The position numbers were made by a program, and so were the translations under genes. Of a DNA stretch of 64,000 nucleotides, positions 1 to 7,743 are shown piece after piece. The notes beneath the pieces were generated by a model. It did no database searches. It was not told the DNA's origin and saw only the letters and a program-made list of their open reading frames with translations. Each line of letters opens with the position of its first letter. Position 1 is the stretch's first letter. Location: the NCBI GenBank assembly GCA_946612455.1, contig CAMOER010000010.1:1-64000 (forward strand), in the 5' to 3' direction. This DNA is from UBA3305 sp002373555. GTDB lineage: Bacteria; Bacillota; Clostridia; Lachnospirales; Lachnospiraceae.

Positions 1-162
1 ACCATACAGAAGACCTATCGCCTGTTTGTACTCGCCTTCTTCATCGTTTGGATCCCCGCTGCCGCGTACCGCAATAAAATTCATTTTCGGCACAGTTACT
101 ATTGAAGGTGTCCTTTTCGGCATATAGAATTCTTTGTATTCTTTTTTGAAATCAAATGCCAT
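1..162 (-). CDS. GyrI-like small-molecule-binding domain protein (3' end cut off)
   Basis: The first 54 codons of a gene that continues past the left edge. The protein begins MAFDFKKEYKEFYMPK, and a few residues on has NFIAVRGSGDPN and EYKQAIGLLYG. This is the usual start of the stand-alone GyrI-like proteins related to the effector domain of MerR/AraC multidrug regulators, which bind small hydrophobic or cationic molecules. The ATG at 160-162 has a good AGGAGG ribosome site a few bases upstream. It lies 5 bases after the stop of the WYL regulator and is almost certainly co-transcribed with it. The C-terminal half cannot be judged. Confidence 0.8.
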   Translation of the reverse strand, partial: MAFDFKKEYKEFYMPKRTPSIVTVPKMNFIAVRGSGDPNDEEGEYKQAIGLLYG

Positions 163-167
163 AAGTG

Positions 168-1079
168 TTAATCCTCCTCATAAAGCTGTAATGTCTCCTC
201 TGCATTCCTGCGGATAATATCCCGCGCTTCTGCCGGCTCCAGCACTTCAGCCTTCGCTCCAAAGGTCATAAGCCATGTCACAAGGTTTTCCATATCCGTG
301 TAGTCCGCTGTAAAGAGCAGTCTTCCATCATCCGCTTCTGTAAAGCAATGCGGTCCGAAGTCTTCGATCAGGCGCCATTTCATATCCCGTGTGAAAAGAG
401 CTTTTACCTTAATCTCTCCCGGGAAGATTTTTTCAGTTGAAAGATCCGGCATAGGTGCATCTCGACAGACAAATTCTTTATCCGCTTCTGTAACGCGATC
501 CATGCGATTCAACTTAAACAATCTGTAATCCTTACGATCTGTACACCAGCCCCAAAGGTACCAGCTTGACCATCGAAACACCAGATAATAAGGTTCAACC
601 ATCCGCTCGCTTTCACCCGATGGGGCATAATACAGAAACCTGATCAAATGCCTGTCTCCGATCGCATCCTGTATCGTTTCTATCTTCGGTGCCAATGAAT
701 CCCGATACCAGGATGACAGATCGATCAAAATGGAATCCCGGCCGGTAATGAACGCAGAAGATCCGGCCTGAATCTTCTCCATCAGCTGACCGTAATAGCC
801 GCTCCCGCTCACACTGTCCAGACTCCGCAGTCCTGCAAGGATCATCTGCATGTCTCTGGATGTCAGAATCGTTCTGTCCATCCGGTACCCGTCCATAATA
901 CTGATGCCACCGCCGGTACCTTGCGCAGTCCTTATGGGAATCCCCGCCTTGCAAAGGTCCTCAATGTCGCGGTTAATTGTCCTGCGAGATACTTCAAACC
1001 TTTCTGCCAGTTCAGGAGCTGTTGTCTTGTCTTCCTGCAATAAGATCGACAATATTCCTATCAGCCTGTCTATCTTCAT
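168..1079 (-). CDS. YafY-type transcriptional regulator, HTH_11 plus WYL domain
   Basis: 303 residues. The N-terminus (about 1-60) is a winged helix-turn-helix of the DeoR/HTH_11 type (RLIGILSILLQEDKTTAPEL, then SRRTINRDIEDL). A WYL domain follows at about residues 140-215 (IRFLYYAPSGE; then EPYYLVFRWSSWYLWGW and DYRLFKLNRM), with a WCX-like C-terminus. WYL regulators sense ligands, often nucleotides or nucleic acid, and repress or activate neighbouring genes. The gene leads a two-gene unit with the GyrI-like protein, so the pair probably forms a small-molecule response module. The ligand cannot be told from sequence. Confidence 0.85.
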   Translation of the reverse strand: MKIDRLIGILSILLQEDKTTAPELAERFEVSRRTINRDIEDLCKAGIPIRTAQGTGGGISIMDGYRMDRTILTSRDMQMILAGLRSLDSVSGSGYYGQLMEKIQAGSSAFITGRDSILIDLSSWYRDSLAPKIETIQDAIGDRHLIRFLYYAPSGESERMVEPYYLVFRWSSWYLWGWCTDRKDYRLFKLNRMDRVTEADKEFVCRDAPMPDLSTEKIFPGEIKVKALFTRDMKWRLIEDFGPHCFTEADDGRLLFTADYTDMENLVTWLMTFGAKAEVLEPAEARDIIRRNAEETLQLYEED

Positions 1080-1225
1080 GTTCTCTCACGCTCCGTGTAT
1101 ATACTAGCACATGCAACACGACATCTGTGTGTCATGTTTATTATATCAGAGCAGCAGCGTTTCATATATCCAGCCCATCAGGCTGTACATGAAGAAGAGA
1201 CAAATATATCTGCTCAACCACATTG

Positions 1226-1681
1226 TCAGGCATGCCTCCTGAACAGAGATTCCTTGAGCGAAACATACTTATCGGCAAGGCAGACGATCCATGCCTCTCT
1301 GGACTTAGGGATCCTCTCCGGATTCAGCGGCCACATATGGGAATAGATCACATGGCTGGTTTCCTCGTCAATTGAAAAGCGCTTTTTCGCATTGTCACAT
1401 GCTATTTTCGCGTGCGTGAAGCCATGAAGGTGATGCGATCCGTCTCCTTCTTCGTGCCAATCGTATAGAAAAAAATCATGCAGCATGGCACCCGTCAGCA
1501 GAACCTTCAGGTCCGAGTGGAGCGACAGGCGTTTGTCTATGGCGTAGCTCAGCTTCGCTACATTCTGGCAATGCTCATAGGTGGAGACATTCCCGTGCTG
1601 GATAAACTGTTTCATTTTCTGGACATGTTCGTCCGCCTGTATTTCGGTGAGTATTTCGTCCATTTTCTGATTGCTGTTCAT
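1226..1681 (-). CDS. HD-domain phosphohydrolase
   Basis: 151 residues from the ATG at 1681, which has GAGG seven bases upstream; a TTG 24 bases further upstream is less likely. Metal-ligand pattern of the HD superfamily: H37 (YEHCQN), H68-D69 (AMLHDFFLYDW) and D138 (CLADKYVS). An extra HH pair near residue 83 (GSHHLHGFTHA) and the terminal aspartate in LADKY match the small clostridial HD hydrolases similar to YqeK-type proteins. Substrate unknown, probably a phosphorylated nucleotide. A TATAAT box on this strand lies at 1732-1737, with only a weak -35. Confidence 0.8.
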   Translation of the reverse strand: MNSNQKMDEILTEIQADEHVQKMKQFIQHGNVSTYEHCQNVAKLSYAIDKRLSLHSDLKVLLTGAMLHDFFLYDWHEEGDGSHHLHGFTHAKIACDNAKKRFSIDEETSHVIYSHMWPLNPERIPKSREAWIVCLADKYVSLKESLFRRHA

Positions 1682-1688
1682 AAAATAC

Positions 1689-1712
1689 CTCAAACTGTTC
1701 CTCAAACTGTTC
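1689..1712. repeat. 12-bp perfect tandem duplication at the start of the HD gene
   Basis: CTCAAACTGTTC occurs twice in a row (1689-1700 and 1701-1712). On the transcribed strand this doubles a GAACAGTTTGAG unit just upstream of the ATG at 1681 and supplies the GAGG ribosome-binding element. Confidence 0.7.
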
Positions 1713-1768
1713 GTGCAGGATTCAGTGTTTCATTATAGCAGATATATCGGAAACTTAAAGGAGTATCT

Positions 1769-2041
1769 GTGGAATTGGATTCATTCCGTGAGGAGATCGC
1801 CCGGAATTATCCTTCGACCAGAATCATCGATTCTGATTATTACGGTGTTGATACATTTGCTCTTTGTGAAATGAACTCCTACATCCTGATCACACAGCCT
1901 GTCTACGAAGACATCCACCCCAATCTTATTACGATTCCGCTGCAGACAGACGTCTCCATGCCCTACGGTCTGGTCTATGCAAAAGAGCCGACAGCAGCTG
2001 CGGATAAATTGATTCAAGCTGTACAAAAAATTATGAAGTAA
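1769..2041 (+). pseudogene. Isolated C-terminal fragment of a LysR-type regulator
   Basis: 90 codons matching the end of the co-inducer domain of small clostridial LysR regulators: DSDYYGVDTFALCEMNSYIL, then an ITIPLQTD...MPYGLVYAKEP stretch and a terminal amphipathic helix. The DNA-binding half and most of the first effector subdomain are absent; the HD gene occupies the place where they should be. A GTG at 1769 preceded by AAGGAG could in principle start a short protein, so translation of an orphan effector fragment is possible. A decayed remnant is more likely. Confidence 0.65.
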
Positions 2042-2148
2042 GATTAAGAGTCTTCAGGAGCAGACAAAACTCTCCACAACCTTTCGCTCTATCATGAAGT
2101 TTTAATGCTTTCCCATGCCGATACCTCTAATCTGCATCAGCTGTACCA

Positions 2149-2733
2149 TCAGTTCCCGGCAGACTTTGCATAGAGTGCCGGTTCTGCCGTCTGGTATTTC
2201 AGCCGATGCCAGTCCTCTTTCGTCATCAGGTTGACATGCCCTGTCCGCTTCTCATGCATGAGCGGAACATCGACCCCTTCCGTAGTCCACTGATAGCGGA
2301 AGCCGCATTTTTCCTGAACGCGTTTCGACTTGAGATTGCCGTCATAATAGCCGCACCAGACTTTTTGCATGCCGAGCTCCTCAAAGGCATGCCGCAGCAT
2401 TTCCCGGGCCGCCTCCGGCACGATCCCCCGACCCCAGAAGGGTTTACCCAGCCAATAGCCGAGCTCGCACGCATCGTCACGGTCTGTCATATCTGTGTGC
2501 CCGTTCAGTTTCAGTTCGATCGCACCGATCGCTTTGTTGTCCGTCTTCAGGCAGATGGCATAGGCCTCCGGGCCGTTAAAGACATTGCGGATCACATCCA
2601 GACTCTCCTCTACGCTCTGATGCGGCGGCCATCCGGCGATCGGGCCGACGTCCGGATCCTTAGCATATTCAAATAAGTTCTCCGCGTCACTTTCCTTCCA
2701 GCGGCGCAGGATCAGTCTTTCAGTTTCCAGCAT
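2149..2733 (-). CDS. GNAT-family N-acetyltransferase (RimJ/RimL type)
   Basis: About 194 residues from the ATG at 2733, chosen because GAGG lies 9 bases upstream; other starts at 2739 and 2748 are possible. It begins METERLILRRW (after LET), the usual RimJ/RimL opening, and has the acetyl-CoA loop in GYWLGKPFWGRGIVPEAARE plus NLKSKRVQEKCGFR. Such enzymes acetylate protein N-termini, antibiotics or small amines; the substrate is unknown. The start overlaps the end of the upstream alpha/beta hydrolase, which indicates translational coupling. Confidence 0.85.
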   Translation of the reverse strand: MLETERLILRRWKESDAENLFEYAKDPDVGPIAGWPPHQSVEESLDVIRNVFNGPEAYAICLKTDNKAIGAIELKLNGHTDMTDRDDACELGYWLGKPFWGRGIVPEAAREMLRHAFEELGMQKVWCGYYDGNLKSKRVQEKCGFRYQWTTEGVDVPLMHEKRTGHVNLMTKEDWHRLKYQTAEPALYAKSAGN

Positions 2734-3598
2734 GTCCATCGCCCTCACAATCCCGGTCTCTCATACCTGGCAATACCTTACGTTTCCAATTCCCTGCCAT
2801 ATCTGCAAATTCCGAAATACGCTTCAGGAAATCCGGCGCTTCCTCGTACAATCCGTGTCCCAGGCCGTCATACATGTACAGTTCACAGTTCGGAATCCTC
2901 TCCGCCATCTCTACCGAGGCCTGCCCTGTGACGATCCTATCGTCTTTCCCTCCGATCACCAGTACAGGACAGAGGATACGATCCAACAGATCATAGGTAT
3001 CATGCGTCACACAGGATACGGCCTGTATCCGAAAGCGTTGAAAGGATTTTGGTTTGCCGATGCTTCCTAGCAGCCGGTATTCCAGCCGTGCCAGTTTTCG
3101 CCGTTTTTCAGAATAGGAACGTTCCGCTGTATCCAGCATGATGCCTTTATAGTCTTTACGGCCGGCCATTTTGATCCATCTGCCGATTACGTCCCGTATG
3201 ACCGCGTTCGGGCGGCTCAGCGTTACAGTCAGCACAAGTTTTTCCACCTTATCCGGGTGATCAATGGCAAGCCACTGGGCGATCATACCGCCCTGCGAAA
3301 CGCCGACCAGCAAGGAAGACGACAACCCCAATGCATCCATGGCGGTATTCAGATCCTCTGCCATGTCCCGCGTCGTCATCCCCGGAGACAGTATCCTCCG
3401 TCTGCTGAACACATATACGGTAAATTTCTTTGCCAGACTTCTGTATAGGAAAGCAAAAGGCACTGCCATCCCTTTGACAGTCTTCAGACCATCGCCCACA
3501 CCGGGAAGCATAACAAGTGATTTGTTCCCGCTGCCAAAGCGGATATAATCAACCGTTCCGGTCGGTAAATGCAAAATACCGTTCTTTGCCTGCAGCAT
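2720..3598 (-). CDS. Alpha/beta-fold hydrolase
   Basis: 292 residues. Nucleophile elbow GVSQGG with S101, acid D219 or D220 in IGGKDDRIV, and H248 in GLGHGLYEE form a plausible catalytic triad, with an oxyanion-type LPGVGDG near residue 33. There is no signal peptide, so it is cytoplasmic. The family includes esterases, lactonases and C-C hydrolases; nothing here fixes the substrate. Its 3' end overlaps the GNAT gene by 14 bases, so the two form a small operon. It is divergent from the esterase at 3885. Confidence 0.85.
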   Translation of the reverse strand: MLQAKNGILHLPTGTVDYIRFGSGNKSLVMLPGVGDGLKTVKGMAVPFAFLYRSLAKKFTVYVFSRRRILSPGMTTRDMAEDLNTAMDALGLSSSLLVGVSQGGMIAQWLAIDHPDKVEKLVLTVTLSRPNAVIRDVIGRWIKMAGRKDYKGIMLDTAERSYSEKRRKLARLEYRLLGSIGKPKSFQRFRIQAVSCVTHDTYDLLDRILCPVLVIGGKDDRIVTGQASVEMAERIPNCELYMYDGLGHGLYEEAPDFLKRISEFADMAGNWKRKVLPGMRDRDCEGDGHAGN

Positions 3599-3728
3599 GA
3601 TAATCTCCTTTATCCGTTCAAGCTGGATCTATACATATACATTAGCTTATCGTATAACCTGCCTCCTGTGCAAGCACTGCAGCCAACCTTTTCTTACTGC
3701 AAAAGCAGGCGTATTACCAGAACTCGTG

Positions 3729-3757
3729 TTAACAAACGGTGCATCCTATGGTAGAAT
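3729..3757 (+). promoter_or_regulatory. Candidate promoter of the 3885 esterase leader
   Basis: TTAACA (3729-3734), a 17-base spacer, then TAGAAT (3752-3757). Transcription would start near 3764 and run about 50 bases before reaching the hairpin at 3816. Inferred by consensus only. Confidence 0.45.
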
Positions 3758-3815
3758 AGCTTCCAGATACGATGCATACTGCGCAACAACCGTGAAATAT
3801 GTGCATACAAAAACG

Positions 3816-3850
3816 CCGCTGAACCATACATCGGTTCAGCGGTTTCGCTT
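3816..3850 (+). terminator. Intrinsic terminator in the leader of the esterase gene
   Basis: A perfect 10-bp stem CCGCTGAACC / GGTTCAGCGG (3816-3825 and 3833-3842), a 7-base loop and a T-rich tail TTTCGCTTTT. It lies between the candidate promoter at 3729 and the start codon at 3885, so it could attenuate the gene. On the other strand it is followed by CGTTTTTG, so it may work both ways. Confidence 0.65.
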
Positions 3851-3884
3851 TTCCGTTCTATACAACGCACTGCAGGAGGAACGA

Positions 3885-4562
3885 ATGGAAAGAATCTACT
3901 TTGCGTGCGGAGAAAAGAAGGCGGTGCTGTACGGCAGCGAGCAGCCTGCCGCTCCGCTGATCATACTGAATCATTACTCGGATGACGGAGAATCCGTCCT
4001 CATGGAAATGCAGAAGCTGCATGCCCCGGACTGCAGTCTTCTTGTCGTAGGGAATCTCAACTGGAATCATGACATGACGCCCTGGTACTGTCCGCCGCTT
4101 TCCAAAAACGATTCGCCCTGCACAGGAGGCGCAGATGAATACCTGGATCTTCTGCTGACGGAGATCCTGCCGAAAGCAAAGGAATTGACGAACGGAACCC
4201 CCGCTTTTACCGGAATCGCGGGGTATTCCCTCGCGGGCTTATTCGCACTGTATGCAGCCTACCGATGCGATGCTTTCGACCGGGTCGCGAGCATGTCGGG
4301 ATCGCTCTGGTTTCCGGACTTTAAAGAATATGCCCTTTCACATGAAATGTGCAGACGCCCTTCAAAGCTGTATCTTTCCCTTGGCGACCGGGAGACACAC
4401 ACAAGAAACCGCGTTCTGATGACCGTGCAGCAGAATACCGGGGAACTGGCGGATCACTACAGAGGTCTCGGTCTTGCAGTGACCTGGGAACTGAATCCTG
4501 GGAACCATTTCAAAGATTCCGCACTGCGGACCGCCAAAGGCATCAAGGCAATTTTGGCGTAA
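3885..4562 (+). CDS. Esterase, enterochelin-esterase/IroE-like alpha/beta hydrolase
   Basis: 225 residues from the ATG at 3885, which has GGAGGA 5 bases upstream; a longer frame from 3597 has no ribosome site and runs through the terminator. Nucleophile S115 in AGYSLAGLFALYA, D167 region in LSLGDRETHTRN and H near 206 in NPGNHFKDS match the Fes/IroE esterase fold. No signal peptide. There are no siderophore genes nearby, so a general acyl esterase role is equally possible. It converges on the HD gene with an 11-base gap. Confidence 0.8.
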   Translation: MERIYFACGEKKAVLYGSEQPAAPLIILNHYSDDGESVLMEMQKLHAPDCSLLVVGNLNWNHDMTPWYCPPLSKNDSPCTGGADEYLDLLLTEILPKAKELTNGTPAFTGIAGYSLAGLFALYAAYRCDAFDRVASMSGSLWFPDFKEYALSHEMCRRPSKLYLSLGDRETHTRNRVLMTVQQNTGELADHYRGLGLAVTWELNPGNHFKDSALRTAKGIKAILA

Positions 4563-4573
4563 TGCAGGAATGT

Positions 4574-5110
4574 TTACAGTGCAAAGCGTTGGAAAATCGC
4601 CAGATATTCCTTCTCGACATCCGGGAATGGCCGTACGGTATAATCCAGGTCGATATGCAGCTCCGGTTTCTCTCCGGACTGGTGCTCGTGCAGCAATAGT
4701 TCCAGATCGTACCAGAGCATGGCATCATCGATCTCTTTCAAGCGGATCTGCTCCTCCTGTGTAAGGGGAGAGCCCAGAAATTTTTCGTAGATCATGTCCA
4801 GCAGCCGCTCTTCGTGTGCCCGGTACTCCGGCAGTTCCTTTTTGAACGGCCGCGGAATATCGGACATATAGCACTCGCTGGCATCATGAAGAAGACACGC
4901 CAGCACCATACGGTCTGACAGACCTCTGGCCCGTGCTTCGTTTGCACAGTTGATGCAGTGCTGTCCGACAGACCAGAACGTCTTTACATGGCCGTTTCCT
5001 CTGCAGATCATGGACAGCGCATGCGCAATATCCTCGATCCGGATCATCTCCGGATCGGGATCCGCCGGTTCAAAATGCCTCCCGGTATAAGTTGTAATGT
5101 AATTGCCCAT
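4574..5110 (-). CDS. YfbR-like HD-domain nucleotidase
   Basis: 178 residues. HD metal site: H51 (VGQHCINCA), H75-D76 (CLLHDASECYMSDIPRPFK) and a later aspartate in EIDDAMLW. The DASECYMSDIPRPFK block is typical of 5'-deoxynucleotidase YfbR and its relatives, which dephosphorylate dNMPs. It is the last gene in the run below the thi genes, 5 bases after the preceding HD gene, so it is probably co-transcribed. Confidence 0.8.
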   Translation of the reverse strand: MGNYITTYTGRHFEPADPDPEMIRIEDIAHALSMICRGNGHVKTFWSVGQHCINCANEARARGLSDRMVLACLLHDASECYMSDIPRPFKKELPEYRAHEERLLDMIYEKFLGSPLTQEEQIRLKEIDDAMLWYDLELLLHEHQSGEKPELHIDLDYTVRPFPDVEKEYLAIFQRFAL

Positions 5111-5115
5111 GCGCT

Positions 5116-5685
5116 TTACTCCGGATCGATTCCCGTCAGTCCAAGCTCTTCCGCATGTTCCTTCATGCCGCCGATCACGATCCCGGCGACGTCCTTCACA
5201 TCCATCCCGAGCATCTCACAGCCCTTCAGAATCAGCGCGCGGTCGCATTTTGCCGCAAATCGTTTATCCTTGAACTTCTTCATGAAGCTCTTCACTTCCA
5301 GATCCGTGATTCCGTGCGGGCGCATTCTGGCGCAGGCCTGCACGATCCCTGTCAGCTCGTCCACTGTATACAGGCTTTTCTCCAGATTCGATTCCGGCTT
5401 CACGTCGGTACAGATCTCATATCCGTGGGAAAGGATGGCGCGGATGTCTTCTTCGTCGACGCCTGCCTCCCGGAGCGGCTCCTCCGTATGCTGCAGATGC
5501 TCCTCCGGATATTTTTCATAATCATAATCATGCAGCATGCCTACTGCCTGCCAGTGTTCGACATCTTCTCCGAAATGTGCCGCCATGGCGCCCATGGCAT
5601 AGCATACATTCTTCGCATGCAGGATCAGATGATCCTCCTTCACCATGGTATCGTTGAGTTCCTTTGCCCGTTCCAGTGTCAGCAT
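5116..5685 (-). CDS. HDIG/HD-domain hydrolase
   Basis: 189 residues. H23 (LILHAKNVCYAMGAM), H52-D53 (VGMLHDYDYEKYPEEH) and SHGYE are the HD ligands, as in the widespread clostridial 'hydrolase, HD' proteins of this length. Substrate unknown. It lies 29 bases after thiM with no hairpin between, so readthrough from the riboswitch-controlled thi operon is likely. A link to thiamine metabolism is an inference from position only. Confidence 0.8.
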   Translation of the reverse strand: MLTLERAKELNDTMVKEDHLILHAKNVCYAMGAMAAHFGEDVEHWQAVGMLHDYDYEKYPEEHLQHTEEPLREAGVDEEDIRAILSHGYEICTDVKPESNLEKSLYTVDELTGIVQACARMRPHGITDLEVKSFMKKFKDKRFAAKCDRALILKGCEMLGMDVKDVAGIVIGGMKEHAEELGLTGIDPE

Positions 5686-5714
5686 TTTTCTTCCTCCGTC
5701 TGTCTTGTGTATCT

Positions 5715-6539
5715 TCAGCGTCTGCTCAGTTCATCGATCAGCAGCATATGATAGGTTCCGGTTCCTGCACCGCGTTCCTCGCACGCCGCCTGTGCAGCTT
5801 CTCCGCACTGCGCCATCCATGTGCAGCAGGCCCAGGCGCTTTCAATCGAATTTTCTGCGGCAAGAAATGCGCCGAGAAGAGAGCTCAGCATACATCCCGT
5901 ACCGGTGACCCGCGTCATCCAGGCGGAGCCGGCATCTACTTTATACACCTTTTCACCCTTTGCAAGCAAGTCGATCTTTCCGGAGGCGATCACGACAGCG
6001 CCGGTCGCATGGGAAAGGGAAACTGCCGCTGCCCCGACTGCCCCGGCGTCTCCGTCTGCATCAGCATCTACGCCTTTTCCTGTATTGTGATGTTCGGCAA
6101 GCGCAATGATCTCTGCAGCATTGCCCCGGATGCAGGACGGCTTTGCTGCTTCCATGATCCGGAAACATTTCTCCCGCCGGAAAGGCGATCCCGCGCATCC
6201 GACAGGGTCGATCACGATCGGATGCCCCTTCTGTCCTGCCGTCTCTGCAGCGATCAGCATCGCATCCAGGGATTCTGTAGCGCCCATATTGCAGACCAAT
6301 GCGTCGCAGAGTTCGGCAAAATCCTGCATCTCCGCAGGATGATGTGCCATGGTCGGAGAGGCACCGGCTGCAAGCAGCGCATTTGCGCAGTCATTGACTG
6401 TCACAATGTTGGTGATGCACTGCACGACCGGGTGCTTCCGGACGACCAGTTTTCTGTAATATTCCGTCAAAGCCGCGGGGCAGAAAGGTTCTGCGTCCGC
6501 GGCTGTCATCTTCTTATGATCAGGATTTGTCATTTCCAT
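5715..6539 (-). CDS. thiM: Hydroxyethylthiazole kinase
   Basis: 274 residues, ribokinase-like fold. Phosphorylates 4-methyl-5-(2-hydroxyethyl)thiazole so that it can be joined to HMP-PP by ThiE. Visible family blocks: HPVVQCITNIVTVNDCANAL (thiazole site), LLAAGASPTMAH, PIVIDPVGCAGSPFR and the anion hole/catalytic loop RVTGTGCMLSSLLGAF. An insertion rich in D, A and G near residue 155 is longer than usual. The start overlaps the end of thiE by 20 bases. Confidence 0.95.
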   Translation of the reverse strand: MEMTNPDHKKMTAADAEPFCPAALTEYYRKLVVRKHPVVQCITNIVTVNDCANALLAAGASPTMAHHPAEMQDFAELCDALVCNMGATESLDAMLIAAETAGQKGHPIVIDPVGCAGSPFRREKCFRIMEAAKPSCIRGNAAEIIALAEHHNTGKGVDADADGDAGAVGAAAVSLSHATGAVVIASGKIDLLAKGEKVYKVDAGSAWMTRVTGTGCMLSSLLGAFLAAENSIESAWACCTWMAQCGEAAQAACEERGAGTGTYHMLLIDELSRR

Positions 6540-7179
6540 TCCCCAAAACCAGTTTTTCCGCCTTGGCCCGGATCTGCCGGGTCATCTCTGTGATGCTGTC
6601 CGCTGCAAAGATCCCGCTGACGATCGCAAAGCCGGCCATACCGCAGCCGGTCAGTTCTTCCATATTTTCGGAATTGATCCCGCCGATCGCAACGACCGGG
6701 ATATCCACACTGCTGCAGATCTCTGCGAACTGCGCCGGTGACATCGGTTTCGCGTCCTTTTTGGTCGCGCTTCCGAAGACAGCGCCGCTGCCGAGATAAT
6801 CCGCGCCGGCTGCCGCCGCGACACGCGCCTGTTCCACCGTCTTGGCCGTCACACCTACGATCTTCTCCGGGCCCAGAATGCTGCGTGCAGCAGCTGCCGC
6901 CATATCGTTCTGCCCGACATGTACACCGTCAGCATCGATCCGGGCCGCAAGTTCCACATCATCGTTGATGATAAAGGGAACGCCGTACGCCGCACAGACC
7001 TCCTGCACGGCACGCGCCTCGGCTTCCAGTGCCGCGCCTGTCAATTCTTTTTCTCTGAGCTGGATCATGGTCGCGCCGCCCGCCAGCGCTTCTTCCACCG
7101 CTTCCGCAAGCGTTCTGCCGTGAAGCCAGGCGCGGTCTGTAACGGCGTAGACAAGACAGTGTTTTCTGCAATCGGTCAT
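6520..7179 (-). CDS. thiE: Thiamine-phosphate synthase
   Basis: 219 residues from the ATG at 7179 (MTDCRKHCLVYAVTD); an open frame continues upstream to 7401 but only inside thiW. TIM-barrel enzyme joining HMP-PP and thiazole phosphate. Motifs: MIQLREK, INDDVELA, DGVHVGQND, YLGSGAVFGSATKKDA and VVAIGGIN. The complete salvage pair with thiM and thiD is present, but de novo genes thiC and thiG are not in this window, in keeping with a salvage operon. Confidence 0.95.
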   Translation of the reverse strand: MTDCRKHCLVYAVTDRAWLHGRTLAEAVEEALAGGATMIQLREKELTGAALEAEARAVQEVCAAYGVPFIINDDVELAARIDADGVHVGQNDMAAAAARSILGPEKIVGVTAKTVEQARVAAAAGADYLGSGAVFGSATKKDAKPMSPAQFAEICSSVDIPVVAIGGINSENMEELTGCGMAGFAIVSGIFAADSITEMTRQIRAKAEKLVLGNGNDKS

Positions 7180-7184
7180 AAACC

Positions 7185-7703
7185 CTATTCCTCCACCATG
7201 GATTTCAGCAGCGCGAGCCGATTCGTCTTTTTCAGGATCATCAGCACAACAAAAGCGATGATCGAGCCGCCCGCGGTACTGACCAGGAACGGTACAACAA
7301 AAGTGAACAATGCTGCCGCACTGTTTCCCATCAGGAGCGCGGCGATCGGATAAGCGAGCATACCGCCGATCAGGCCCGTTCCCACGACCTCGCCGATACA
7401 TGCTGCCGGCACGGCCTTTGTCATTTTATACAGCAGGCCCGAAAGCAGCGCGCCGCACATGCTGCCCGGAAAAGCGAGCAGTGTGCCGAGGCCAGCCATA
7501 TTCCGGATCAGGCTCGCGATAAATGCGGCGGCAAGCCCCCACCAGGGCCCGACAAAGACTGCGCATAAAACATTTACCAGATGCTGCACTGGCGCGCATT
7601 TCGATCCGAACACCGGAAACGAGAACGTCGAACCGACGACTGCTATGCCCGCAAGTATAGCGGAAAGTACCATTTTCTTCAACTGTTTCTGATCCATTTT
7701 CAT
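7185..7703 (-). CDS. thiW: ThiW, substrate-binding (S) component for thiazole uptake
   Basis: About 172 residues, five to six hydrophobic helices, starting at the ATG at 7703 or the ATG two codons later, both behind GGAGAGGG. Matches ThiW (VGSTFSFPVFGSKCAPVQHL; then NVLCAVFVGPWWGLAAAF), the energy-coupling-factor S component that imports the thiazole moiety using shared EcfA/EcfT proteins encoded elsewhere. Position between cytX and thiE, under the TPP riboswitch, supports the assignment. Confidence 0.92.
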   Translation of the reverse strand: MKMDQKQLKKMVLSAILAGIAVVGSTFSFPVFGSKCAPVQHLVNVLCAVFVGPWWGLAAAFIASLIRNMAGLGTLLAFPGSMCGALLSGLLYKMTKAVPAACIGEVVGTGLIGGMLAYPIAALLMGNSAAALFTFVVPFLVSTAGGSIIAFVVLMILKKTNRLALLKSMVEE

Positions 7704-7743
7704 TCCCTCTCCGGGCCCGGCAGAAACAGCTGCGGGCCCTCTT

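Noticed and set aside
3597..3884. N-terminal extension of the esterase frame
   Set aside because: Runs through a promoter and terminator; the ATG at 3885 has GGAGGA and matches the family start.
7180..7401. Upstream extension of the thiE frame
   Set aside because: Reads through thiW in another frame; the ThiE family begins at MTDCRKH, ATG at 7179.
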